Below, in pieces: positions 24,497 through 32,581 of a stretch of DNA of 34,362 bases. Within the stretch, counting starts at the first letter, position 1, and the number at the start of each line of letters is the position of its first letter. The notes beneath the pieces are model-generated. The model saw only the letters and a program-made list of their open reading frames with translations. It was not told where the DNA came from and did not search any database. The translations under genes and the position numbers were made by a program. This DNA is from Pantoea allii (GTDB lineage Bacteria; Pseudomonadota; Gammaproteobacteria; Enterobacterales; Enterobacteriaceae), in the NCBI RefSeq assembly GCF_002307475.1, contig NZ_NTMH01000052.1, positions 1 through 34,362 of the forward strand, in the 5' to 3' direction.

Positions 24497-24530
24497 CCTT
24501 CTGCGGCGGTGCTTGCGCCAACGCAGAAGG
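24497..24530 (+). terminator. Hairpin after hemB
   Basis: Perfect 9-base stem CCTTCTGCG/CGCAGAAGG with a 16-base loop, 15 bases after the hemB stop. The next bases, GGTTCTTCCC, are only moderately T-rich. Confidence 0.6.
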
Positions 24531-24777
24531 GGTTCTTCCCGTCTTGCAAGGCAGTAAATTCACCGCCCTCACAACGCTCATAATACAATAACATTACGCC
24601 TCGTCCTTCCTCATCTCAGAAACAAAAAGCACACATGCGGCTACCTAATATAATTATTCGACCTATAGCTCCACATGGCAGGAAATAACCATTCACTTCC
24701 TTAAGAATCTTTACGTTCGTAATGTTTTGAGAAACATAGGATAATTTACAATCACCTTCAAAATTTAAGGGGGTGTT

Positions 24778-25248
24778 ATGAATGAGAATAAATACAATGA
24801 GAGCGTGATTATTTCTGTTACCGAATGGATTAATAAAAATTTGGATCAGCGTTTAAGCATCGATGATATTGCCGAAAAAGCCGGTTATTCAAAATGGTAT
24901 CTGCAAAAATTATTTTCCCGTTACAACAATGAAACTCTGGCGCGTTATATTCGCAGAAAGAAATTAATTGCCTGTATTAATGATTTAAAATACAGCCGCG
25001 CGCCCATCATCAGTCTGGCGGTGAAATACCATTTCGAAAGCCAGCAGTCATTTACACGTTCATTTAAGCAGATGATGGGCTGTACGCCGAGCGTATGTCG
25101 TAAAAGACAGCTATTGGACGACAGCAATCAGGATGCGAATACGCATCCTTGCAGCTTATGTAGTCGGGCGGAAAACAGCGCAAAAAAGAAAGGATCTGGC
25201 GGAATAAAGGAAACCCGCAGTTTCGACAATATAGCCCGCCTGCTTTAA
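24778..25248 (+). CDS. AraC-family regulator, MarA/SoxS/RamA-like, with Cys-containing tail
   Basis: A 156-residue DNA-binding protein. Residues about 8-110 are a stand-alone double helix-turn-helix AraC domain close to SoxS, RamA and MarA (LSIDDIAEKAGYSKWYLQKLF, then FESQQSFTRSFKQMMGCTPS). Relatives are about 107-129 residues and end soon after this. Here a tail of about 45 residues follows, with HPCSLCSR (C125, C128), a lysine-rich stretch and a short C-terminal helix. C102 and C107 flank the second motif. The gene is AT-richer than its neighbours, as is the 247 bases before it, suggesting transfer. The start follows a very strong AGGGGG site. It is convergent with queH, nine bases apart. 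Targets are probably stress or efflux genes; this is inference. Confidence 0.87.
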   Translation: MNENKYNESVIISVTEWINKNLDQRLSIDDIAEKAGYSKWYLQKLFSRYNNETLARYIRRKKLIACINDLKYSRAPIISLAVKYHFESQQSFTRSFKQMMGCTPSVCRKRQLLDDSNQDANTHPCSLCSRAENSAKKKGSGGIKETRSFDNIARLL

Positions 25249-25257
25249 CAAAAACCG

Positions 25258-25923
25258 TTAACGCGCGTTATCGTCAGGTTGATAGTACTGTACGCCAATC
25301 TGAATCCGTTCGCGGCCACTGGCGACACGATGACGATTTGTATCACGCAAGGAGTAAACACATCCGCAATATTCTTGCTGATAAAAACTCTCACGTTTAC
25401 TGATTTCAATCATGCGCGCCGATCCCCCGCCTTTACGCCAGTTAAATTCCCAGTAGGTCAGATCGGGATAGTGGGCGGCAGCGCGTACGCCGCAGTCATT
25501 AATTTGCTGCATGTTCTTCCAGCGGGAAATCCCCAGGGAACTGGTTATCACCGGGAAGCCATTTTCGTGGGCGTACAGCGCCGTGCGCTCAAAACGCATA
25601 TCGAAGCACATGGTACAGCGCTCACCTCGCTCGGGTTCCCACTCCATGCCTTTGGCGCGTTTAAACCAGTCGTCACGATCGTAGTCCGCATCCACAAAGG
25701 GCACACCAAACTTTTCGGCAAAGCGAATGTTTTCTTCTTTGCGCAGCTCGTACTCTTTAAGCGGATGAATATTCGGATTGTAAAAGTAAATGGTGTACTC
25801 GATGCCGGATGCCAGCATGGCCTCCATAACTTCTCCCGAACAGGGCGCGCAGCAGGAGTGCAACAGAACTTTCTTGTGACCGCCGGGCAGCGGTAGCGGT
25901 TCACGCTGGTAGGGCTGAGACAT
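25258..25923 (-). CDS. queH: QueH, epoxyqueuosine reductase (DUF208)
   Basis: A 221-residue cytoplasmic iron-sulfur enzyme that reduces epoxyqueuosine to queuosine in tRNA wobble position 34, the last step of the pathway. It is the cobalamin-independent alternative to QueG. The conserved cysteines are all present: C24, C25 and C28 (HSCCAPC), C103 and C106 (CTMC), and C186 and C188 (YCGC). They supply the [4Fe-4S] and second metal sites. I start it at ATG 25923, with AAGGTG upstream; an in-frame TTG at 25935 overlaps that site. It pairs functionally with yhhQ in this window. Confidence 0.93.
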   Translation of the reverse strand: MSQPYQREPLPLPGGHKKVLLHSCCAPCSGEVMEAMLASGIEYTIYFYNPNIHPLKEYELRKEENIRFAEKFGVPFVDADYDRDDWFKRAKGMEWEPERGERCTMCFDMRFERTALYAHENGFPVITSSLGISRWKNMQQINDCGVRAAAHYPDLTYWEFNWRKGGGSARMIEISKRESFYQQEYCGCVYSLRDTNRHRVASGRERIQIGVQYYQPDDNAR

Positions 25924-25998
25924 AAGCACCTTCAATCAATGGAATCAAAGAGGCAGTGTAATGCCGGGACGTAAATGTTGCAAAATTTCGCATAACAA

Positions 25999-26020
25999 CG
26001 GGCTGACATGCGCCAGCCCG
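25999..26020 (-). terminator. Hairpin after the short-chain dehydrogenase gene
   Basis: Perfect 7-base stem CGGGCTG/CAGCCCG with an eight-base loop, between the SDR stop and the queH start. On the minus strand it is followed by TTGTTATG, weakly T-rich. It separates the SDR transcript from queH. Confidence 0.55.
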
Positions 26021-26045
26021 CCGGTCACGCCTGAGCGATGTGCTA

Positions 26046-26726
26046 TCACCACTGCAGCGTTTTACCTGCATAGTCAAGATAGTGATGGCCGCCATGTCCA
26101 CGGTGAGTGGTCAGCTGGGTAAAGATGCAGTTGGCACTCTCTTCAGGCGTCAGTGGTGCTGCATCGCCGCCCATATCTGTTTTGACCCAGCCGGGATGCA
26201 AGGTGATTAACGTCCCGTTCTGGGCATCCACCGTTCTGACCAGCGAGCGAGTGAGCATATTCAGGGCCGCTTTACTGGCAGAATAAAGCGGCGCGTCTGC
26301 GCTGCGATTCTCATTCAGGCTGGCAAGTTGAGAGGAGGTGAGTGCGAGTACGCCGTTTTGTTGGTTCAGTAACGGCAGCAGAATTTCCGCACTCCGAATC
26401 GGTGCCACGGCATTGGTCATAAACAGCTGGGCCAGTTCAGCGTCGTCGCTTTCCGACAGCTTTTGATGGGCCGGGCCATAAATACCGGCATTAATCAGAA
26501 TGGCGTCAAAAGGCTGTCCGCTCAGTCCAACAGCAAAATGCTTAACCGCTTCGGTCTGCGTCATATCAAGCCGGTGCCAGTCAACCTGAGGGATATCACC
26601 TTGCGGTGGATGATCCCCGCGATGGGTCGCCGTCACCTGCCAGTCATGGGCGGCAAACGCCTTTACGACGGCCAGTCCTATGCCACGTGATGCGCCAATC
26701 ACTAAGATTTTCCCTTGATAAGCCAT
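26046..26726 (-). CDS. Short-chain dehydrogenase/reductase (SDR) family protein
   Basis: A 226-residue cytoplasmic oxidoreductase with a single Rossmann domain. The cofactor motif GASRGIG is at residues 11-17 and NAG at 79-81. The active site has Y148 and K152 (YSASK), with the conserved serine in LTSSQ. The basic residue after the glycine motif and THRGD suggest NADP(H). The substrate cannot be read from sequence. The C-terminal HPGWVKTDMGGDAAPL is typical of the CsgA/YciK-like SDR group. The start has GAGGAAA upstream. Not obviously in an operon with the flanking genes. Confidence 0.85.
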   Translation of the reverse strand: MAYQGKILVIGASRGIGLAVVKAFAAHDWQVTATHRGDHPPQGDIPQVDWHRLDMTQTEAVKHFAVGLSGQPFDAILINAGIYGPAHQKLSESDDAELAQLFMTNAVAPIRSAEILLPLLNQQNGVLALTSSQLASLNENRSADAPLYSASKAALNMLTRSLVRTVDAQNGTLITLHPGWVKTDMGGDAAPLTPEESANCIFTQLTTHRGHGGHHYLDYAGKTLQW

Positions 26727-26844
26727 ACGGTTTCCTCGTTGATGAAGTCAGTAATCAGAGTAGAGGTTGATCGACGAACACACTGCATCCTGAATGCTTT
26801 TTTGGATTAACACAGCAATACTGACGCCGTGCATTCTCCCTGTG

Positions 26845-27666
26845 TTATTCGATTTGCTGATCTGGCGGTGATGACTTGTCACCTTCACGACTCTTCTCGA
26901 CGCTCTGCGGATGGTCTTCCCCTATTGAGAGGGCGGTAGCGCTGGCGGGATCGAATAGCGAGAAGCTTTCAATCTGGTCCACCATAATGACTTTGCGGAA
27001 TGCCATCGCATTCTTCGGCTCAGAATCCAGCGTAATGCCATGCTCGGCATACCAGCTGCTGTAATTGTGTTCCACCGACAGCTTCAGCGTATGGCTGTCG
27101 CGGTAGCCGCTCAGCATCGGAATAAGCACGATATTGGCTGTGCTTTCGTATTCAAAGGTGGCGGCATGCACCATACCGATATAAATCCGTCGGGATTTTA
27201 AGGTGATCCACGCCAGCTCCCCCTCTTCCATACACTGAAACAGCATCTGTTCGACACCATTAGATCGAGAGAGTTTTTGATAGAGATCTTTTCGGCCTGA
27301 AACGTTCAGTTGCGCACTGCCCGCCCAGTTTGATCGATAAAGGCAAAACAGGATGGCAAAGGCCAGCATAATCACCACAGGTGCCTGGATACCCAGAAAA
27401 CTCCAGTTCATAAACTTCATTTGCAGCTGCAGATGATCGCCGGGAAACACATACAGGAAATTAGAAACGGTTGAAATAATAAACAAGATAAACCAGATAA
27501 AGGCGGTGACGAAAACGCCCTGAAGCACAAAAATACAACCGTAAAGTGCGACCAGAAAATAGACATCCCAGCCTGAAGAACGGCGCATTTTAAAACGGCT
27601 GGACAGATCCCGGCTGGTATACCAGTAACCACTCACCATCAATACCATAAAAATTGCGGTTCCCAC
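26845..27666 (-). CDS. Inner-membrane protein of unknown function
   Basis: A 273-residue protein. Hydrophobic segments lie at about 3-17, 34-74 (probably two helices with a short turn) and 90-110. A soluble C-terminal domain (about 115-273) begins with SAQLNVSGRKDLYQ and contains AWITLKSRRIYIGMV and IPMLSGYRD. I know this pattern only from uncharacterised proteobacterial membrane proteins. The start is GTG, with GGAG six bases upstream inside the end of the preceding 65-residue gene, whose TGA is one base before the GTG. This points to strict translational coupling. The C terminus is hydrophilic and charged. Function unknown. Confidence 0.75.
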   Translation of the reverse strand: MGTAIFMVLMVSGYWYTSRDLSSRFKMRRSSGWDVYFLVALYGCIFVLQGVFVTAFIWFILFIISTVSNFLYVFPGDHLQLQMKFMNWSFLGIQAPVVIMLAFAILFCLYRSNWAGSAQLNVSGRKDLYQKLSRSNGVEQMLFQCMEEGELAWITLKSRRIYIGMVHAATFEYESTANIVLIPMLSGYRDSHTLKLSVEHNYSSWYAEHGITLDSEPKNAMAFRKVIMVDQIESFSLFDPASATALSIGEDHPQSVEKSREGDKSSPPDQQIE

Positions 27667-27667
27667 C

Positions 27668-27865
27668 TCAGACTCCTTTTAAGGTATTGACGTGTCGATT
27701 GAAATCGTCTTTCACTTCATCACTGAGAATATTGACGGCAGCATTGCCGTTTTCATCGATAATTATGCGTTCACCATCCGCAATGGAGTCGTTTATGTCC
27801 TGGCGGCTCATTATCTGGAGGAATTTATCCGGGCTGGCGAACAAAGAACGAACAAAGCTAATCAT
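27668..27865 (-). CDS. Small 65-residue protein of unknown function
   Basis: Short soluble protein with an amphipathic N terminus (MISFVRSLFASPDKFLQ) and an acidic middle and end (DGERIIIDENGNAAVN). AAGTGA lies upstream of the ATG, a modest ribosome binding site. It is directly upstream of, and coupled to, the membrane protein gene. The two probably act together, for example as a small partner at the membrane, but nothing in the sequence shows how. Confidence 0.6.
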   Translation of the reverse strand: MISFVRSLFASPDKFLQIMSRQDINDSIADGERIIIDENGNAAVNILSDEVKDDFNRHVNTLKGV

Positions 27866-28240
27866 GGTGTGTCACTTAACGAGTTAAAAGAACAAGTATG
27901 TGACCGAATCGTGTTTACTGCCATTTTATAGTCGGTAAACATTCCTAAAAGATGATTAACGAAGCGGTAAAAAAGCATAATTATTGCGGCCAGTCATTTG
28001 TGCCACATTGATAAAATCCTGCTGAGAAACTCAATATTTCATTCTTGTTCGATAATTGTGGCAGGCCCGTTTCTGTTAACACCGAGGCGTGCGCATCTCC
28101 GCATATTCATGAGAATCCTGGCGGTTTCAGCGTAGTGCCCTGCCGACTTGCCTTCTCTACGGTCAGTCAGCGGTCACCGTCCCGTGCGGCCTCAACCTCA
28201 CCGGCTCTGCGTTACGGTGGAAAGGCGCGTCGGTTTATCC

Positions 28241-28289
28241 ACCTGCATCACATATCCTGGCGATATTGTTGCACTAGTGTGATGCAGGT
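28241..28289. repeat. 12-base perfect inverted repeat upstream of the ddp regulator
   Basis: ACCTGCATCACA (28241-28252) and TGTGATGCAGGT (28278-28289) are perfect complements around a 25-base loop. The right arm runs into TTTTAAATATG. It could be a terminator or 3' end of a small transcript, a looped operator pair, or a remnant of a mobile element. Confidence 0.5.
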
Positions 28290-28418
28290 TTTAAATATGT
28301 TGCACCCCAATTGCGCTTACCTGATGAACGGGATATCAACTTCTCGCAAACCCCTTCACTGAATCATCTGACGTGCGGCCTGTTTTTATGCACCTTAGAA
28401 ATATGGCATGCATTGTGC

Positions 28419-28436
28419 TTGTTACTTAACTAACAA
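28419..28436. promoter_or_regulatory. Candidate RpiR operator for the ddp cluster
   Basis: TTGTTA-N6-TAACAA, a perfect six-base dyad with a six-base spacer, 40 bases before the regulator start. RpiR-family operators often have this form, as the IolR sites in this window do. The location suggests autoregulation and control of the ddp genes that follow. Confidence 0.45.
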
Positions 28437-28475
28437 CATGGCGATCAATGACAGCCAGGTAACATTGAGGACGAG

Positions 28476-29342
28476 ATGAGCGCTAACGCAGACCTGTTCA
28501 AAAAGATTGAGGCCGCTTTTAGCCTGCAAACGCCAAGCGAAAAGCGAATTAGTTCGTGGCTGTTAAGTCATCCCGAGCAAATACCGTTTGAAACGGCCGA
28601 CAGCATTGCCCAGTCAACCGGGACCAGCGGTATTACCGTAGGGCGTTACCTGCGCAAGCTGGGTTTTAAAAATCTTGATGATGTGAAAAACCTGCTGCGC
28701 GATGTGCCTAACACGCCCTACAAGCAATGGGGCGTTATTGATCGTCTTGACTCATGGGAACAGCAACGCACGCTGCCCGATCCCTCCAGTCAGTCGCTAC
28801 AAATGGAGTTAGATGCTATCCGCTATGTCTATCAACTGGCTCAGACAGATACGTTTCGCCATATCAGCCAGCAAATCGCGGATGCTGAAACGGTCATCGT
28901 GCTGGGTATTCAGTCTACCCGCGGTATCGCTAACACCTTTTTCAGTCATCTGGAATATTTACGCCCGCGCGTCACCTACGCCGATGGCAGCTCAGGCAGT
29001 TGGCTCGAGTCGCTGAATTCTGAGTCTGCCAAACCTTATGTGATTCTGACGGATACGCGCGCCTATTCCACCGTGGCAAGACAGTTTTGCCGGGTTGCCA
29101 CCGAGCGCAAGGTTGCAACGGCACTCGTCACCGATATCTGGTGTCCCTGGGCACGTGATTACCCGGTGGATTTGCTTCAGGTCAAAACGGACACCGCCAA
29201 TTTTTGGGACTCACTCGCGCCCCTGAGTTGCCTGTTCAACCTGCTGCTGTCCGCCGTTGTTGAACGCCTTGGCCCCGCGCTTTCTCAGCGACTGGCACAA
29301 AACCGACTGTTACAGCAGGAATTTGGTCAATTTGAACATTAA
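28476..29342 (+). CDS. RpiR-family regulator of the ddp operon
   Basis: A 288-residue cytoplasmic regulator. Residues about 5-80 are an RpiR helix-turn-helix domain (SIAQSTGTSGITVGRYLRKLGFKNL). Residues about 125-275 are a SIS domain (VIVLGIQSTRGIANTFFSHLEYL; YVILTDTRAYSTVARQF). It is transcribed with ddpX, 18 bases away, so local control is likely. The ligand may be a cell-wall-derived sugar phosphate or the dipeptide; unknown. E. coli ddp has no such adjacent gene. GAGGACG precedes the ATG. A 13-codon ORF (28438-28479) ends in a TGA overlapping this start, but lacks a ribosome binding site. Confidence 0.85.
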   Translation: MSANADLFKKIEAAFSLQTPSEKRISSWLLSHPEQIPFETADSIAQSTGTSGITVGRYLRKLGFKNLDDVKNLLRDVPNTPYKQWGVIDRLDSWEQQRTLPDPSSQSLQMELDAIRYVYQLAQTDTFRHISQQIADAETVIVLGIQSTRGIANTFFSHLEYLRPRVTYADGSSGSWLESLNSESAKPYVILTDTRAYSTVARQFCRVATERKVATALVTDIWCPWARDYPVDLLQVKTDTANFWDSLAPLSCLFNLLLSAVVERLGPALSQRLAQNRLLQQEFGQFEH

Positions 29343-29360
29343 TAAAACAGGGATCACCGC

Positions 29361-29945
29361 ATGATGCAGGAAACAGAGTTGGTCGATATTGCAGCAGCCT
29401 TTCCTGAGCTCAGTATCGACCTGAAATATGCCACCGCCGACAACATTACGGGCCAGCCTATCTACAGCGTCGCCCGCTGCCTGCTGCACCCTGATGCCGT
29501 GAAAGCGCTGGAGAAAAGCATGGCGATTGCAAAAGTGGCTGGATTCACCCTGCTGGTGCTGGATGCCTATCGCCCGCAAAAAGCGCAGGAGCTGCTGTGG
29601 CACGCCTGCCCTGACCAGAATTACGTCGTGCCGTTATCGCAAGGCTCCAACCACAGCCGTGGCACCGCCATTGACGTCACGCTGGTCGATGCGACAGGGC
29701 AGACGCTGGATATGGGCACCGGGTTCGATGACATGCAGGCGCTATCCCATCCTTATCATCCCGACGTACCGCTTGCTGCCCAACGCAACAGACTGCTGCT
29801 TAATGCCGTGATGTTTGGTGGCGGCTTTACTGGCATTGCCACGGAATGGTGGCATTTCGAATTACCGGAAGCGGCCCGTTACCCGCTTCTCAACGATGTT
29901 TTCACCTGCATATCCCCAGCCCAGACTGACGGAGTATTACCATGA
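29361..29945 (+). CDS. ddpX: DdpX, D-alanyl-D-alanine dipeptidase
   Basis: A 194-residue cytoplasmic zinc dipeptidase of the VanX family (E. coli DdpX 193). It hydrolyses D-Ala-D-Ala to two D-alanines, allowing use of cell-wall dipeptide as nutrient. The zinc ligands are H98 and D105 (SNHSRGTAID) and H165, with the catalytic base E162 (EWWHFE). R71 in DAYRPQ matches the transition-state arginine of VanX. The stop overlaps the ddpA start as ATGA, so the two are translationally coupled. This is the nutritional enzyme; there is no van ligase context here. Confidence 0.95.
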   Translation: MMQETELVDIAAAFPELSIDLKYATADNITGQPIYSVARCLLHPDAVKALEKSMAIAKVAGFTLLVLDAYRPQKAQELLWHACPDQNYVVPLSQGSNHSRGTAIDVTLVDATGQTLDMGTGFDDMQALSHPYHPDVPLAAQRNRLLLNAVMFGGGFTGIATEWWHFELPEAARYPLLNDVFTCISPAQTDGVLP

Positions 29946-31507
29946 AAATGACGCACACAGCCCCCGGCTATTTTCGCCCTTTGTTACTCGCCATCACCCT
30001 GGCCGCCACGACGACGTCCGTTTTGGCGGCGGTACCCAAAGATATGTTAGTGATTGGTAAAGCTGCCGATCCTCAGACGCTTGATCCTGCCGTCACCATC
30101 GATAATAACGACTGGACCATTACCTACCCTGCCTATCAGCGATTGATCAAATACAAAACCGAAGGCGGTAAGGGTTCTACAGACGTTGAAGGCGATCTGG
30201 CGGAAAGCTGGCAGAGCAGCGAGGAGGGTAAGGTATGGACGTTTACATTACGCCCAGGCGCTGCGTTTGCGGACGGTTCAGCCGTGAATGCTGAGGCCGT
30301 TAAGCTGTCATTTGAGCGCCTGCTGCGTATCAAACAGGGCCCTTCCGAAGCCTTCCCGGCCGACCTTAAAGTCGAGGTGGTAGATCCGCTAACCGTGCGT
30401 TTCACCCTGAGTACGCCTTTTGCGCCTTTCCTGTACACTCTCGCTAACGACGGTGCCTCCATCATTAACCCGGCCGTGCTCAAGGCTAACGCGACTGACG
30501 ACGCGCGCAGTTACCTGGCGGAACATACAGCAGGTTCGGGCGCTTATATGCTGCAGCGCTGGCAGAAAGGTCAGCAACTTGTGCTGGTGCCTAACCCACA
30601 CTTTGCCGGGCCAAAACCGGCGTTTAAACGGGTGTCGGTGAAGATCATCAGTGAAAGCTCAGCCCGACGCCTGCAGCTGGCCAAAGGGGATGTGGATATT
30701 GCTGATGCCTTGCCGGTGGACCAGTTTGCCGCGCTGAAAAAGCAAAATGATGTGGCCGTGATGGATTATCCCGCCCTGCGGGTCACCTATCTCTACCTGA
30801 ACAACAGCAAAGCGCCGCTCAATCAGCCAGATTTGCGCCGGGCGATATCCTGGGCCACCGATTATCAGGGGATGGTGCAAGGCATTCTGGGTGGCAACGG
30901 AAAACAGATGCGTGGACCGATCCCGGAAGGCATGTGGGGTTACGACGCGAAGGCCATGCAGTACAGTTTCAATATCGCAAAAGCCAAAGCTGAACTGGAC
31001 AAGGTTGCCAGTAAGCCGCAGTCGCTGTCGTTTCTCTATTCTGACAGCGACCCAAACTGGGAGCCGATTGCCCTGTCGATGCAGGCCAACCTGCAGGCTA
31101 TTGGGATCAAGGTAAAGCTGGAAAAACTGGCTAACGCCACCATGCGCGAGCGCATCGGCAAGGCGGACTATGACATTGCGATTGGTAACTGGAGCCCAGA
31201 CTTCGCCGACCCCTATATGTTTATGAATTACTGGTTTGAATCTGACAAAAAAGGGCTGCCAGGTAACCGCTCGTTTTATTCCAACCCGGACGTGGATGCG
31301 CTGCTGAAAAAAGCGGTATCAACCCCGAATCAGGCTGAACGGACGACCGACTACCAGCAAGCGCAAAATATCGTGATTAAGGATGCGGCTTACGTTTATT
31401 TATTCCAGAAGAATTATCAGGTGGCGATGAATAAATCGGTTAAAGGCTACGTGTTTAACCCGATGCTGGAGCAAATCTTTAATATCGCCACCATGCACAA
31501 AGAATAA
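29942..31507 (+). CDS. ddpA: DdpA, periplasmic D-Ala-D-Ala-binding protein
   Basis: A 521-residue ABC transporter substrate-binding protein of the DppA/OppA family (E. coli DdpA 516). A Sec signal peptide covers about residues 1-30 with likely cleavage after SVLA. Mature blocks are typical of the family: IGKAADPQTLDPAVTIDN at the start, WTFTLRPGAAFADGSAVNA, and near the C terminus NPDVDALLKKAV. It would capture the dipeptide in the periplasm for DdpBC. GGAG lies in the tail of ddpX just before the start. Confidence 0.94.
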   Translation: MKMTHTAPGYFRPLLLAITLAATTTSVLAAVPKDMLVIGKAADPQTLDPAVTIDNNDWTITYPAYQRLIKYKTEGGKGSTDVEGDLAESWQSSEEGKVWTFTLRPGAAFADGSAVNAEAVKLSFERLLRIKQGPSEAFPADLKVEVVDPLTVRFTLSTPFAPFLYTLANDGASIINPAVLKANATDDARSYLAEHTAGSGAYMLQRWQKGQQLVLVPNPHFAGPKPAFKRVSVKIISESSARRLQLAKGDVDIADALPVDQFAALKKQNDVAVMDYPALRVTYLYLNNSKAPLNQPDLRRAISWATDYQGMVQGILGGNGKQMRGPIPEGMWGYDAKAMQYSFNIAKAKAELDKVASKPQSLSFLYSDSDPNWEPIALSMQANLQAIGIKVKLEKLANATMRERIGKADYDIAIGNWSPDFADPYMFMNYWFESDKKGLPGNRSFYSNPDVDALLKKAVSTPNQAERTTDYQQAQNIVIKDAAYVYLFQKNYQVAMNKSVKGYVFNPMLEQIFNIATMHKE

Positions 31508-31561
31508 CACCCCTCACGCCCGTTCATGCAGGGCCTGCCCGGCCCTGCTGAGGAAGACATG

Positions 31562-32578
31562 ATGAGTTACTGGAGTTTAGTAAGACAGCGTAGCTGGGGA
31601 CTGCTGTTGGTGGTCGCCGGCGTCTGCGTCATTACGTTTATTATTTCGCATCTTATTCCCGGGGACCCCGCCAGGCTTCTGGCAGGTGACCGCGCCAGTG
31701 ATGAAATCGTCCAGCATATCCGTCAGCAGTTGGGGCTGGATTTACCGTTATGGCAACAATTTATTCGTTATGTGGAACAGCTGTTACATGGCGATCTGGG
31801 TACCTCTATCCGGACAGGCCGCCCTGTGTTAGAGGATTTACGGGCGTTTTTTCCCGCAACGCTGGAGCTGGCCAGTTGCGCCCTGTTGATCGCCCTGCTC
31901 GTTGGCGTGCCGTTGGGCGTGCTCTCTGCGGTGTATCGTAACCGCTGGCTCGATCATCTGGTGCGCCTGCTGGCGCTGACCGGGATTTCAACCCCGGCGT
32001 TCTGGCTGGGCCTGGGCGCGATTGTGCTGTTTTATGGCAAGTTAAACCTGCTGCCCGGTGGCGGACGCCTGGATGACTGGCTCGATCCCCCCACGCGCAT
32101 CACCGGTTTCTATTTGGTTGATGCCTTGCTGGAAGGCAACATCGAGGTCTTTTTTAATGCGCTTCAGCATCTGATTCTGCCTGCCTCCACCCTGGCCTTT
32201 GTTCATCTGGGCATCGTGGCGCGCCAGATTCGCTCGGCCATGCTGGAACAACTGAGCGAAGACTATATTCGCACCGCGCTGGCCAGCGGCCTGCCGAAAT
32301 GGACGATCGTCGTACGTTATGCCCTGCCCAATGCCCTGATTCCCTCCGTGACGGTCCTGGGGCTGGCATTAGGCGACCTGCTGTATGGCGCGGTATTAAC
32401 CGAAACCGTGTTTGCCTGGCCCGGCATGGGCGCTTATGTGGTGTCCTCTATTCAGGCGCTCGATTTCCCGGCGGTGATGGGCTTTGCCATCGTGGTTTCC
32501 TTTGCGTACGTATTGGTAAACCTGTTCGTGGATCTTCTTTATCTGTGGATTGACCCGCGCATGGGTCGGGGAGCGTAG
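31562..32578 (+). CDS. ddpB: DdpB, dipeptide ABC transporter permease
   Basis: A 338-residue inner-membrane permease of the DppB type (E. coli DdpB 340). It has six predicted helices, the N-terminal ISHLIPGDPARLLAGDRASD segment, and the EAA loop around EDYIRTALASGLPKWTIVVRYALPNALIP that docks on the ATPases. Adjacent ATGs at 31559 and 31562 share the AGGAAG ribosome binding site. I take 31562, whose spacing is better and which gives MSYWSLVRQR, matching E. coli. A longer in-frame start at 31526 is rejected. ddpC begins three bases after the stop. Confidence 0.95.
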   Translation: MSYWSLVRQRSWGLLLVVAGVCVITFIISHLIPGDPARLLAGDRASDEIVQHIRQQLGLDLPLWQQFIRYVEQLLHGDLGTSIRTGRPVLEDLRAFFPATLELASCALLIALLVGVPLGVLSAVYRNRWLDHLVRLLALTGISTPAFWLGLGAIVLFYGKLNLLPGGGRLDDWLDPPTRITGFYLVDALLEGNIEVFFNALQHLILPASTLAFVHLGIVARQIRSAMLEQLSEDYIRTALASGLPKWTIVVRYALPNALIPSVTVLGLALGDLLYGAVLTETVFAWPGMGAYVVSSIQALDFPAVMGFAIVVSFAYVLVNLFVDLLYLWIDPRMGRGA

Positions 32579-32581
32579 AAC

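Larger units (their letters stand above)
27866..28475. other. 610-base divergent gap before the RpiR regulator, no supported gene
   Basis: AT-rich at the left (27866-28070), GC-richer in the middle, AT-rich again near the regulator. It holds the 12-base inverted repeat at 28241-28289, the dyad at 28419-28436, and GTTGCAC twice (28268-28274, 28299-28305) in direct orientation. A 105-codon frame (28045-28362) has no ribosome binding site or recognisable domain and is not called. The length suggests complex regulation of the downstream unit or an unrecognised small RNA. Confidence 0.4.

Noticed and set aside
28045..28362. Plus-strand frame of 105 codons before the RpiR regulator
   Set aside because: No ribosome binding site, low-complexity Ser/Arg content, and it runs through the 12-base inverted repeat.
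28438..28479. 13-codon ORF whose TGA overlaps the RpiR regulator ATG
   Set aside because: The ATGA overlap is suggestive, but there is no ribosome binding site before its ATG, so translation is doubtful.
29361..29945. ddpX as part of a vancomycin-resistance (van) cluster
   Set aside because: DdpX and VanX are homologous, but the neighbours are the dipeptide transporter genes and no D-Ala-D-Lac ligase or dehydrogenase is present.
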